In this document: positions 9,321 through 19,856 of the stretch, piece after piece | How positions within the stretch are numbered: position 1 is the first letter of the stretch | Layout: each line of letters opens with the position of its first letter | DNA from: Macrolepiota albuminosa | Lineage: Eukaryota > Basidiomycota > Agaricomycetes > Agaricales > Agaricaceae | Direction of reading: 5' to 3' | NCBI GenBank assembly: GCA_027475525.1 | Contig: JAMWFC010000079.1 | Span: 1-64,000, forward strand | Length of the DNA: 64,000 bases | The notes under the pieces: model-generated | Databases searched by the model: none | What the model was told of the DNA's origin: nothing | Seen by the model: only the letters and a program-made list of their open reading frames with translations | Made by a program: the position numbers and the translations under genes

Positions 9321-12300
9321 CTAATCGTTTTCTTCTTCTTCCACTAAAGTCGGCAAGTCATCATCGTCCAATAGTTCTGTTTCTTCAAGTTCTCTCAGCT
9401 TGGCGGTGTCAATATCTAGCGCTTCAAGCGGCAAGTCAATGTGTTCTCTGGCGAGATACGGTAATAGGCGAAAAGCGGCAACAGGTCGATGCAGTACTGA
9501 ACCATCTAATTCACAGAGCACGTAAGCGCCTCCACGGTTACGAGAGATAACTACCAAAGGTCCTAGATAGCGAGGGCGCATTTTCTTGTTGTATGAGGTT
9601 TCAATTTTGGAGTTGCGCATAAGCACTAGCGCTCCTCTCGGGAAGTTGTAATCTTTGATGGTAGCGCTATGCTCGGTTTCGAATCGTAGGGCTGCTTGGC
9701 GACGGGCGCTAAAGACTACCTCGTGGAGTCGCTCTAAATCTTCTTTCCTTCGCTGGAGATCAATAGCTCGTCTGGCGATAAGATCGGTAGTCGCTAAGAT
9801 GCTGTTGGGTGCTGGCTGAAGGTAGGTCGCTTCTATGATGTCGGCAGGGAGTAAAGGATGGGTGCCAGTAGCCGCGTAATAGGGAGAGCAACCCATGCGC
9901 TTACAAATGGTAACCCTCTCTGACCAGAACACTGAATATGTTGCTTCGCTCCAGCGAGATTCATCGCCATCGACTGCCTTGAAAAGCGCTTGCCGAACGT
10001 CAAAGTGTGGTCTCTCTACCAAGCCATTGGCGCGCTTGTTGTAGCCAGATACTCGAATATGGTGAATGTTGTATTTCTTGGCGAGATATGTTAGTGCTTT
10101 GATGATGGGCGCACCGTTATCCGTGACGATTTCTCTTAGCGCTCCCCAATGGCAAATGACGTCTTCAAATAGCCACTTGGCAACCGCCTCGGTATTTTCT
10201 CTTTGGAGCATTCGAAATTCAGGCCAGTGGATTAGCGAGCAACGACCTTGAATGATGTACTTGTAGCGACCAGACTTGGGCATGTGCATGGTATTGACGT
10301 AGATTTTGCTGAAGAGGGGAGCTGGCGTTGCAACGGTTGGCGGGATGAGCACTTGGCGCGTTTGTTGAATTTGGCAGAGGTGGCAAGTCCTGATGTACCA
10401 GGCGATGTCGGCACTAGCGTGTGGCCACCAGAATCGTTCTAACAGAGAAGCTCGGGTAGCGTACAGACCTCTATGTCCTAGCTCGTCATGCATGGCGCGC
10501 AAGACTCGTAAGCAACTTTCTGGCTCGATGATCAGCTTGTGAGCGCCATCTCGATGTCGTCGCCAAAGTCGGTTGTCAGTAAAGAAGAAACGGGTAGCAT
10601 AGCGGATAAATTTCACGTATTGTTCGTCGGTAAGGTCTGGGGGTCGCTTAAGGTCTCGTATCCATTGTTCAACTACTTGCAAGCGACTGTCTTCCGCCAT
10701 TGCCTTGGCAGATCGGGGAACGGCATCGTAGGTCAGGTTTTTGCTGTCTTCTTTTAGCGGATGGGGTTCTTGTACGACTTTTACTGGAGGCGAGTTTTGT
10801 CCAAGGATGCTTGCCGTGTAGAATGTGAGGGGTGCGCTAAAGATCTCGGGGCGGTAAGGGACAATGGGATGTAGAAGAATGCTGGCAGGCTGTTGCTGTC
10901 GTAGTAGGGGGATTGGCTGTTGTATAAGGTGCACGAAACCATGTAGTCGGTCGATCCAGTCCTCGAAATCGCTATCAGCCTGTGGATCCACTGCCGGGTC
11001 GCCAGGCTGCCGTGGTCGCCTAGAGAGTCCATCTGGGCTGTGGAAAGAGCTCTTGACGTGTACCAACTCAAAGTGAAACATGAGGATGGCGACTACCCAC
11101 CGGTTCATGCTAGCGGATGGCTGGATATCGGGATTCTGCAGCATGCCTTTGATGTACCTAGCGTCGACTTCAACAATCAGGTTCCGTACGCCAATCAAAT
11201 ACATCTTTAGCGACCGGAAGGCTTTGAAGAGTCCATAGAGCTCTAGCTTAGGCTGACTGTAGCGAGACTCTCTGTCGTTTAGCGTGATAGACCCAAAGCG
11301 GTTGTAGCGTCGCTGTTTCCGATTGTTGCTAAGGCACTGGCACAAGAAGTAGCCAACGGCAATGTACGAGGTATCCACCGCCAAGATAACAGGGTTGGCA
11401 GAGCTATAGTCGATTGGAACTAGGGGTTTGGCGTCTTGTAGGGCTTTTACTAAGTCACGTTGGGCAGTGACCTGGTCTGGCCCAAATTCAAATGGTTCGT
11501 TGGCGCGGGTGAGTCGGTTAAGGGCGTGTGCGCGATGGGCAAAGTTTTTGACGAATATCCTAAGAACGCCAACGGTACCAAGAAAGGCGCGAACTTCAGA
11601 TAAGTCGCGGCAAGGACCCCATCGCTCCAGGAGTGCTAAGCAAGACTCGTCGGGAACGCGACCGTTGGGAGTGCAGATGTGACCGAGTATTTTGAATCTT
11701 GGCGCGCAAAGGATGAGTTTGTGACCGCTAAAGGTTCCACCGCTATACTTCATACGTTGGAAAACTCGATTGAGCAGCTGAAAAAACTCCCATAGCGCTA
11801 AGCGAATGTTGGAGTTGTCAGGATGGGTCGTCGGTAAGCCATTTATGAGTCGCCAGTCTTTGGGGCCTTTGACGCCAACGTCATCAATGAAGCTAAGGAC
11901 ATGGTGCGGTATCTCGGGTTGGAGGATGAATGTGATGTCGTCATGAAATATGGGGACTGAGTTTGTCCATCCCATCGGTAAGGTGACTAGGCGCAAGGCG
12001 CCAAACAGAGTTTGAAAAGTGGTGAGGTCACGGGAAGAAGGGTGTATCAGACGTTCATCGTAGCCAACGTAGAGGTCAAGGGTGGCGCCACAAATGCGCC
12101 CGGCAAAGGACTCGGCAAAGTGGTCAGGGAAAGGCGGTATGCCAGAGTGTCGTATAGTAACTCTATTCAGCGGCTCAAGACTGTGGACTATGCGTAGATT
12201 GCCGTTCTTTTTGAGGACGCAAAACCAACGGGAGCGGTAAGAACTATTGGAGGGCTCGTAGACGCCAGCCTTGATTTTGGTCCTAATGATTTGGCAGACC

Positions 12301-13115
12301 TCAGCTTCGATTCCTGGCGGTAACGGTCGGTTGTGCTCAGTCCATGGCACGTGAGGGATGATCGGGATCACGACAGGCGGAAAGAAGTCTGTGCGGAGGC
12401 TGCCGCATTCTGAGTCCTCCCAAGCAAAGGCTTTGTCTTGCTTAGCGACAAGATCGGTAAGGACGTTCAACTCATCTTTGGTCAAAAATCCTGTGTCATG
12501 CTCCTTGGCGAACTGCTGCTGGCGTTCTGCGGTAAAACGTCCTGTGGGCTGAAAGGGTGGCGGATTCGGTGATAAGGTCGGTATGTCGGCAAGAGGGTCG
12601 CCAATAATCTGGTGCTCGATTCTAAACGTCTCGGGAGAGTGCGTAGCGATGGGTTTTGTTTTAAGTGCAACTGGCTTATATTTCTTCTTGACTTGTACCC
12701 CTTTCCTTTTGGGAGCGTTAGCTTGGTTATATACAGAGGTGGAAAGGGGAACTGTAGCATGAGGAGCGGCAAGTCCAAGAACGGCAGGAGCCGAGGCTCC
12801 GGGAAGGGTAGTGAGATATGTATCGGTAGACGCAATATTTTGAAAGGATTCGGAAGCGGTAAGGTACAAGTAGGCAAGAGAGGAGTCGGTAATGTTTTGA
12901 TTTTTCTGGGAAGGCTCTGCGTCGGTAGTGGGTAAAGTAGTTAAAACATCCTGGTCAAGAAAAGCAGTAGACATAACAGTTACAAGACCAGTTGAATGGT
13001 CATATTCCAGCGTTAGCGCTACATCTCCGTGATTGTCGCCAATCACCTCCTCGATGGTCTGTGAAAACACCGGTGGGGAGGTTCGTTGGCGTGCTGGTTG
13101 GTAAACTCCGGGGGC
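9321..13115 (-). pseudogene. pol: Gypsy Pol: reverse transcriptase, RNase H, integrase (copy B)
   Basis: This long frame has no ATG near its start and opens after a TAA at 13116-13118, so it needs a frame change from the protease ORF. Counting from codon 13070: a linker (1-230), reverse transcriptase (~240-430, with LDLYVGYD and the active site FIDDVGVKGP), RNase H (~540-660, VDTSYIAVG) and integrase (~840-1130, HHCC zinc region, TDNGAP, GLVERPHFD). The first integrase catalytic Asp is Asn here (IYVNTMH, codon 10293-10295), while copy A has Asp. The tail is acidic and there is no chromodomain. With the lost catalytic residue and the upstream breaks, this copy is probably dead, though RT could still work if expressed. 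Confidence 0.9.
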
Positions 13116-13162
13116 TTAGCGCGGGCGCCTTTTTGTTGTCTCCTAGGGAACGTTGGCACCGT

Positions 13163-14548
13163 TCATCGGATTCCGGAATTGGGGTCGCTAATTGTGAGGG
13201 TCGTTTTCTCGTCGGTAACTGTCTTGACAACTGATCGTGCCAAGACGTCGAAAGGTCTGCCAAGTAGCAGGTCGTATGCTGGGGAGCGTAAGATGTGTAT
13301 CTGGAGATAAAACGTAATGTCGCCAAGGGTGCACGGCACATTCTTGGCGAGTCCTAGGGATCGGTCTACTGTGCCGTTAGCACTCTGCATGTTTAGTATA
13401 ACGGTAGGGTCATAAATGAGGCCTAGATCGTTAGCGACTTCTGCTGCCATAGAAATGATTTGAGAACCGCTATCCACGATTGCCTCTACCTCGTGCTTAT
13501 TGTCTACGGTTAGCGCGACGGAGCGAATAGCGTGTGATTCTTGAGCGACGGTAAGGATGGCGGGGTCCTCTCCATGGTCTACTGACCTAAGGTAGGTCTC
13601 CACTGGGTCCACAGAGGTGGCGTTAGCGATGGTGTCGGCAGGAGGGTCTTCAGTGTCCAAAGAGTCGACGGTAATGGAAAAACCAGGGAGCGCGTCGTCA
13701 AGATCCTCGACCTCGGCAACGGTCGTCGCCAAGGGTCGTCGAGGAGTGACTGCCGTCTTGACTTGGTTGCGGACGTCTGGGGCAATACTACAAAGCTCTT
13801 CAACTGATAAGGTAACATTGGTTTTCATGATGCGGTTAAAGACGTGGTTGGATTTCTCTATGTCAAATATTGGTGCGGTAGGTCGGTAGCCACCCTCAGG
13901 ACGTTTCTCGGGAGCGGCAAAGTTTCGTTGTGCTGGTGCGTGATAACGGTCGGGAATCCCTGAGTAGGGATGGAGAGGCGGCAAAGGCGGTTCGGGAGCG
14001 GTAGCGGACGACGATGGTTCTGGAGCAGTAGCAGGGGTAGTGGCAGGCGGTGCGGCAGGAGTGGGAGTCGGTAGCTTGCTAGCGGGAGGCATTGGCTTAT
14101 ATCCTTTAAGAGGTTGTTTGGGCTGCTTAACTTCAACCCCATCAAAGACCTGATTCTTAAGCGAATCCAACTCCTGTTGGAGCTTGGCGATACGTTCTTC
14201 CCGTGAGAAAGTAGAATGGTCGCCAACGCTGTCGAAATGTAAGACCTCGTGAATCATTTGCTGTTGGGTCGCCTGTTCTGGGTCGGGATTGGCGTTGCCA
14301 GAAAGCGTGCCGGTAACGATCTGTCCTGGGTTGCGCCTATGCCACTCATCAACTCGTTCCTGGAAAGACTTCTTGTCTGGGTAGTTGGGAATGATGGCGC
14401 CAGTGGTGAGGACTATCTTGCCGTCGATAGCCCGTCGAATTCTCCCTTGCCGAATATAATTCTCTAAAGTCGCGCAGCGTCCTCTAGTCATGGTATGGCC
14501 AATTTCCCCACAGAAGTGGCAAGGACCAGGTGCGGGTATGTTAGCGGG
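13163..14548 (-). pseudogene. Gypsy nucleocapsid-protease part (copy B)
   Basis: This frame continues the gag frame straight after a TGA (14549-14551). Its first codons encode a zinc-knuckle-like CHFCGEIGH...C (14474-14521) that sits upstream of the first ATG at 14491, so the ATG is not the true start. A linker rich in Pro/Ala/Thr follows, then a retropepsin domain with VDSGSQIISM and DLLLGRPF. It ends at TGA 13163-13165 after NSGIR. Relatives usually run on here without a stop, so this codon may be a mutated CGA. Confidence 0.82.
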
Positions 14549-15355
14549 TCAGTTAGCAGTCAGATTGGTGGTAATCATAGTTTCGATACGTGTCATAGCG
14601 GAAGCAACAGCGGCGGTAATAGCAGCATTGAGCTCCTCTTTCTTAACGAAGTCGGTAGTGAGAGGCGGGATGGGAATTATACCGTTAGTTCGCTCAGGTG
14701 GTGGGCTCATCCTAGCGCGCTGTAGCCCAATGCCAGTGTCCGTTCCCTTGAGAACCCATTTACCGGCTTCAAAGACGTCGGCAACGTTATAGGGCTCATC
14801 AGGGTGATGAGCCTGATGAACTATTTCTAGGCGACAAGCAATACGAGTCCACAGTGAAGTCGGGATGCCTTGCTGGAACAGGCGACGCTCCTCGTTAATA
14901 TAGAGCTTGCCGTTCTGCAGAAGCCACCTAGCGATTTTCTGGAACTCGCGGTAATACGTGGAGAATGCGCCAAGAGACGATGTGCCACTGTCGAATGATT
15001 CCTGTACTAGTTTCTGGAGCTCGTTTACCGTGTATTGGGTAGCCTCTTCTGTGCCAGGGTACAACTGGATCACTGCCGTCTTCCAGTCCTCATACAAAGC
15101 GCCTTGGGCTGGAACGGGTGGGGCGGCAGGGACAAAGGCGGCAAACTCGGTCAAACCTGTCCACGTCTCTGCCGTGTCATATGATACGTATCTTGCCGCG
15201 TACTCCTTCATCTGCGTATGGTCGGTAATGTTACAATCTCTGAATAAATACTCCAACTCCTTGAAATACTGGGAGAGCTCCCGTGGCTTGGACTCATCCC
15301 ATTTCGGTGCCGAGAAGTGGTTGTGTGGCAGCATGCGCTGGACTTGTTGTTCCAT
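14549..15355 (-). CDS. gag: Gypsy Gag capsid (copy B)
   Basis: The frame is open from 15748, but the first ATG with a Gag-like start is at 15355 (MEQQVQRML, then SAPKWDESKPREL). This is the familiar N-terminus of basidiomycete gypsy capsids. The retrotransposon capsid fold region includes YFKELEYLFRD and YYREFQKIARWL. It stops at TGA 14549-14551, and the in-frame continuation encodes the zinc knuckle. The stop is therefore either a mutation or a readthrough site. The ~130 codons upstream of the ATG are open but may be leader. Confidence 0.85.
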   Translation of the reverse strand: MEQQVQRMLPHNHFSAPKWDESKPRELSQYFKELEYLFRDCNITDHTQMKEYAARYVSYDTAETWTGLTEFAAFVPAAPPVPAQGALYEDWKTAVIQLYPGTEEATQYTVNELQKLVQESFDSGTSSLGAFSTYYREFQKIARWLLQNGKLYINEERRLFQQGIPTSLWTRIACRLEIVHQAHHPDEPYNVADVFEAGKWVLKGTDTGIGLQRARMSPPPERTNGIIPIPPLTTDFVKKEELNAAITAAVASAMTRIETMITTNLTAN

Positions 15356-15715
15356 GGCAACGGTGGTAACGAGTTCGGTTAGCGGTAGTGGGGAAGGAGT
15401 TCTAGAGATTGGCGACGGGGTAAGCAAAATGAGTTGTGAAAGAGGCGTTAGCGGAGTAATTGGGGTGATTGGTTGCGGTACGGTAAAGGGCGACGCTAAG
15501 GGGTCGTCGGCGCTATAATCGAGGGAATGCGGGAAGAGATCAGGAAATGTGTCTACAGTGGCATTCTGTAGTTCCTGTGCAAGAGAGAGACCCGGTAAGG
15601 CACCAGGTGGTTGTGGAGTTGATGGATGGGAAGGAGCTATGCCTTCTGCCGACTGGTCTAGCAGGCGGCGCCTACGCTGGAGATGGGTTTCTGGCGGAAT
15701 TCTGCCCTTGAGATC

Positions 15716-15732
15716 CCTCGCGGTGGGCTCCA
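15716..15732 (-). promoter_or_regulatory. Candidate primer-binding site of copy B
   Basis: Three to four bases after the 5' LTR end the minus strand reads TGGAGCCCACCGCGAGG. This starts with TGG, as expected for pairing with a tRNA CCA end, and sits at the usual distance. I could not match it to a named tRNA. Confidence 0.5.
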
Positions 15733-15735
15733 ATT

Positions 15736-16767
15736 TGATGACGCCCAAAGTTTGGTCAGCAACAAATGTAACAGTAGTGTTACCGTACCAAGAGTTTGCG
15801 TTGGGCGCGCTATAAGTGATGTGAGGAGTCCCGGGCAGGTCTCAGAGAACGCGCCTGTGAAAAAGGGGAAAAGTCGGTAACGAGGTCGGCAAGTGTCAAG
15901 CGCTAAGGTAAAGCGCCTATGAAAGAGCGGTAAGCAAACACGGCAAGGGTAAGCGGCAAGAGCACAATAAGCTTAGCGAAGTCTAAGCGTCGATAATGCC
16001 TGCCGTAGTTGCAAGGCGCGAGTATGTCGAGTGTTGGCGAGCGTCTGTAACTGCCGATGAGTTTGCCGTTGCCGACCGTAGCGTAAATGAGCTCTTGAGC
16101 GTAAGAGAGACTGAAGAAAGGGGAGTAGTGAACTTCTGGTCTATTGTTCTCTGATGTGATGGTCTATGTACAAGTCGGTAAGTACTTTTATACTACAATG
16201 AGTTCGCCGTCGCCAGTGGCTAATGACGCCAGAGTGCGGTAAACTAGAAAATTTCAAAGGGGTAGCTCCAACGGTTTCAGATCCCTACCGTCCATTCAAG
16301 AGCCTTAGCGACGCCAGGCAACAGATCGCGAAGCTAAACCATCAATTCATCACCCTTCTGTCTGTCCAAAGTGCTTAGTGATGTCAGGCGCCGAATCGAG
16401 ACGCTAAGCGGTGTCAGACGCCAAGGTCAAACGCCAAGCTGTCCGTCAGTTTTTGATAGATCATCAGGCTTCTCGCTAAGCGCTGTCGTCAGTGACTGAT
16501 GCCATCTGTCAGTTGTCATTCTTGCTGCCGTCGGCGCTATCACTGATCGGATCTGCTTCTTGCCATGCGCGACTGATGCCATCTGTCAGTTGTCATTCTT
16601 GCTGCCGTCGGCGCTATCACTGATCGGATCTGCTTCTTGCCATGCGCGTCAGAAATGGCTTAAAATAGGTAGAACGTGTGCGCTAAGTTCGGAACGAGTG
16701 CGGCAAGGTTTCCGGAGCCGGTGCCGAGCCTGCCGTTGATGCGCCTAGCTTGTATAGGGTCCTATCA
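15736..16767 (-). repeat. 5' LTR of copy B
   Basis: This is the same LTR as 5120-6065 in the opposite orientation, ending TGATGACGCCC (inner) and CCTATCA (outer). The length is 1032 bp because one 77-bp block (16494-16570) is repeated; without it the length is about 955 bp. The TATA region and the dense CGSYAA hexamers are kept. Confidence 0.9.
16494..16647. repeat. 77-bp head-to-tail duplication 1
   Basis: Bases 16494-16570 are repeated at 16571-16647 inside the copy B LTR. Neither other LTR copy has the repeat. It is one of seven such blocks with the same period. Confidence 0.85.
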
Positions 16768-16869
16768 ACGTCCACATACAAAACCAGGCACTAGCCGGTG
16801 CCGAGCCTGCCGTTGATGCGCCTAGCTTGTATAGGGTCCTATCAACGTCCACATACAAAACCAGGCACT
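16716..16869. repeat. 77-bp head-to-tail duplication 2
   Basis: Bases 16716-16792 recur at 16793-16869. The block spans the outer LTR edge and the first bases of element D, so a second false LTR edge appears at about 16844. Confidence 0.85.
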
Positions 16870-17725
16870 CTTGTCTGCCCGCTTCAATGTAGGGCACTGC
16901 AAAGTGCCCTCTGCTTGACAAAGAGTCACCTTCTTCATTTGAACCCTGTTATTTTCATCATGATTATGTCTGGCACCCACTCTGGTTGTGGGCGGGGTTG
17001 CCCTCAATTTGCCGCAGGAGTTCTGCATACCACAAACTGCATGTTGTGGTCACAATCCATGTCAGCCTTCTTGGCCAAGAAGGTCCCCACATGCTGACCC
17101 CATGAGGGTGCCCCAACAGGCAGTAATCGCCTGCTTCCCCCTTTGTGGCCACTACGATGCTCGTAGTGGTTAGCAGTCTTAAGGGACTGCTCATACCTAA
17201 TGGCATATGCCACAAACTCTTCCACATCGTTGACCTCTGGGGACAGTCCGTCCTCATGTATTAGATAGTGGTGCATTTCCACTGAAATACCATCCAAGAA
17301 TGTTTCAAGCATTATATACCCATCTGGGTATACTGCCATATTCTGGGCATGGTCGTTAAGGGTATTGTAGAATCCTTGTACTAGACTGGAAGTCCTGCCT
17401 TGCATCCTGTAGTGTTGAGGGGTGCACAAATTGATTGTACAGTCCTGTTAGAACTCCTTTGAACGTCCAACGTCCACTCATACTGGACCCAGTTGACGTG
17501 CAATACTGCACGTCAAAACCACCCCATGGCCTCTCTGGCCAAGAACTCAGGTAGAACAAAGATTTGTTCTTGTTCCATATAGTCACCGCTGTATAAGCAC
17601 ATGGTGAGGTGAGTGCATACATCCATTGCCCAGTCCTCCAAGTCACTGAACTTGGACATGCCTGTGTAGGTGTGAATATGCCTACTATCTGCTTTACGCA
17701 GCTTCACCCCATCTGGTAACCGTAA

Positions 17726-17879
17726 GCTTACCCCCAGGGCATCATCGACTACTCAATGCAGGCAATTGTGCATGGCTTCATGATGCATCTGAATGGCCTC
17801 CCGCTTACCCCCAGGGCATCATCGACTACTCAATGCAGGCAATTGTGCATGGCTTCATGATGCATCTGAATGGCCTCCC
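17726..17879. repeat. 77-bp head-to-tail duplication 3
   Basis: Bases 17726-17802 recur at 17803-17879 within element D gag. Confidence 0.85.
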
Positions 17880-19157
17880 ACTGACCCAGAATCTAGTCGC
17901 TAAATTAGCAGCTTGGGGAAGTGACTTCCCTCATCCACCCTGCAGCGGACGTCCCGAGCCCCCTTGGCTGTGGGCATAATTGCCCTTGTCTCGGGGAGTC
18001 AACCTAGGGCAGTCATTCTGGCCGCTATCAGGGGCATCACGTCTGGTAGCACCATCTTAATCAAGGAAGTCTCCTTGATCATGATTGTTGCGCTGCCCAG
18101 GTTCTGGAGAAGCTTGATTCTCCTGGCCCTGCATGATGAATTGACGATGCATCTTGTCAATGGGCTTAGTGCCCTTGAATATGATGCCCTGATCATTGAT
18201 AAGGGACTGTCCCTTAGTTCTGAGGTTGCCATTGCGCATACATTGATATGTGACTCTGTCACTCAATGTTTCCACCATTGGCACATGTGGCATCACAGAT
18301 GCCTCGCTCTCCACCTTGAATGCAGTACTAGTGTGTCTATCTGGGCCTGACATTTCTGTCCTAAGGTCTCGGTTACGCAAATGTAGGGGCTCTTCACACC
18401 ACCCTTGTCCTGCTGGAGTATAAAAAGTACTCACCGGTTTTACTTTAGGCACTTCCTGCACCCGTGCTAGTGCTTCTACTAGCTCAACTCCAATGTTTTG
18501 ATTATGACATGCCAAGCATTCCTCAGACATGTGGCTCCAGGGGGTTGACACCTCTGATTGCCTTGCGGCCTTCCACTGCAAATACATCTGCAGTTCCATA
18601 GTGAGCACTCTCACCATCAAATCAGTATATTTAGTACTGAATACATTGTGCACTTCGTGCCCTTGTCACCTAAGTGCTACTATATGTGCTGAAGCATAGC
18701 GCTCGATTTGTGCTTGGGTGGTGTATTTTATCACCTCTGGGTGTAAATCCCAGAACACCTGCAAGCACACGGTGTACGTGGTTTTCAACCGCTGCTCCTC
18801 TGCTCTGGCATCATCATCGCTGGACAACTCAACCACCTCCTCAGGGAGCTCTGCACCCTCTGGGACTTCCTCCACTGCTGGTGTGCATGGAAAACAATTT
18901 TCTGTGCGGGCTACTTCAGGGATTGCAGCCTCCTCTGGTACCTCTTCTATGTGAGCTTCTGCTATCCTGGTGGACATGGAGCCCACTGCGGTTCGCCTGG
19001 CCCCACTACTCTGGCTCAGGAGGAAAGTTACCCCAGTCCATACTGATGACTCAGTGTCTCATGAGATGCCCTGGGTGCCTGTTGACTGTTGGCCCTCATC
19101 AGGGGGCCCTTTTGAGGCTAACCAACTGGACCGTCGCAGTCCACCTGACAGCTGCAT

Positions 19158-19311
19158 AACTGAGGGAGTTAATCCCCCTGGCATCTTGTCACATGGCCAT
19201 GGCTGGCCATCCTGTTGTGAGCTCTCAGCTCTCCAACTGAGGGAGTTAATCCCCCTGGCATCTTGTCACATGGCCATGGCTGGCCATCCTGTTGTGAGCT
19301 CTCAGCTCTCC
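19158..19311. repeat. 77-bp head-to-tail duplication 4
   Basis: Bases 19158-19234 recur at 19235-19311 near the start of element D gag. Confidence 0.85.
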
Positions 19312-19614
19312 AGGCCTCGCTCTTATTCCTGGGCAGGTCGGTGCTCTGACCTCAGTCTCGAGCCTTGAGTCTTGACTGACCCACATTGGATGCTGGTGCG
19401 TCTTGAGTGTCTGCTGGGTCTCCCCGTAGGTCGTGGGCATTCCACCCACCGTCAGTGGAAACTGCAGGTATGGGATTACTCATCAATCCCCTGTTTGAAA
19501 TTTGCACGGTGTAGCTGTGCAAGAAGCTTGAGAAGCTGATAGAGTTCTGTCAACGAACTCAGCGACTGATGTCAGATGCTAGGCAATAGATCCTAGCTGG
19601 CAGATTCAAAAAAA

Positions 19615-19856
19615 TATAACGAAGTTACAGCTTTTGTGAGCTTAGGATCACACTGCACAGAATCAGACCAGTCCAGTCTATTGACAATGTAGTGTAATAC
19701 AAGAATAAGCTGCTTATTAAGCAGCAGGTATGTACGTATTTATAAGTATGTAAATATTATTATATTATAATAAATATAATATAATATTCTAAGTATATAG
19801 TAAGTAAATGCTATGTGGCCAATGCCACATAGCGGACTATGCTACAACATGTGCCC
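19615..19856 (-). repeat. Probable 5' LTR of element D
   Basis: After a short A-run, as in element C, the + strand reads TATAACGAAGTTACAG and ends CTATGCTACA at 19856. This parallels element C's TGTAACCTGGGTTACG...GTTACA ends. The interior is AT-rich. The position ~130 bp upstream of the gag start fits. The inner terminal TG appears mutated to TA, so the edge is uncertain. Confidence 0.5.

Larger units (their letters stand above)
6066..16767 (-). mobile_element. Ty3/Gypsy retrotransposon copy B (decayed)
   Basis: Read on the minus strand it has a 5' LTR, a candidate primer-binding site, gag, nucleocapsid-protease, pol, the convergent antisense gene, a polypurine tract and 252 bp of 3' LTR. 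It is the same family as copy A. It carries in-frame stops in gag and the antisense gene, a frame break before pol and an integrase active-site change. Its 3' LTR is cut where copy A begins. The outer 5' LTR edge abuts element D, so B probably inserted into D. Confidence 0.9.
16870..19483 (-). pseudogene. Element D: gag relic of a chromodomain-type gypsy element
   Basis: Minus-strand fragments resemble the gag of element C. Examples are FSDLEDWAMDVC against FSQLEDWAMDVC, HAQNMAVYPDGY against HAQNMAVYPDEY, and VTYQCMRNGNLR against VNYQRIRNQDLR. The apparent start is ATG 19483. Several in-frame stops (for example TGA after VALR near 18675) and frame changes interrupt it, and two 77-bp duplications lie inside. 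Nothing beyond gag is present; the sequence ends against the copy B LTR, so B probably inserted here and the rest lies on the far side, outside the window. Confidence 0.75.

Noticed and set aside
15356..15748. Gag starting at 15748
   Set aside because: That codon is TTG and overlaps the LTR end; the first ATG with a Gag-like start is 15355.
16716..16869. Two adjacent LTR ends suggesting a second element
   Set aside because: The second end is part of a 77-bp duplicate block.
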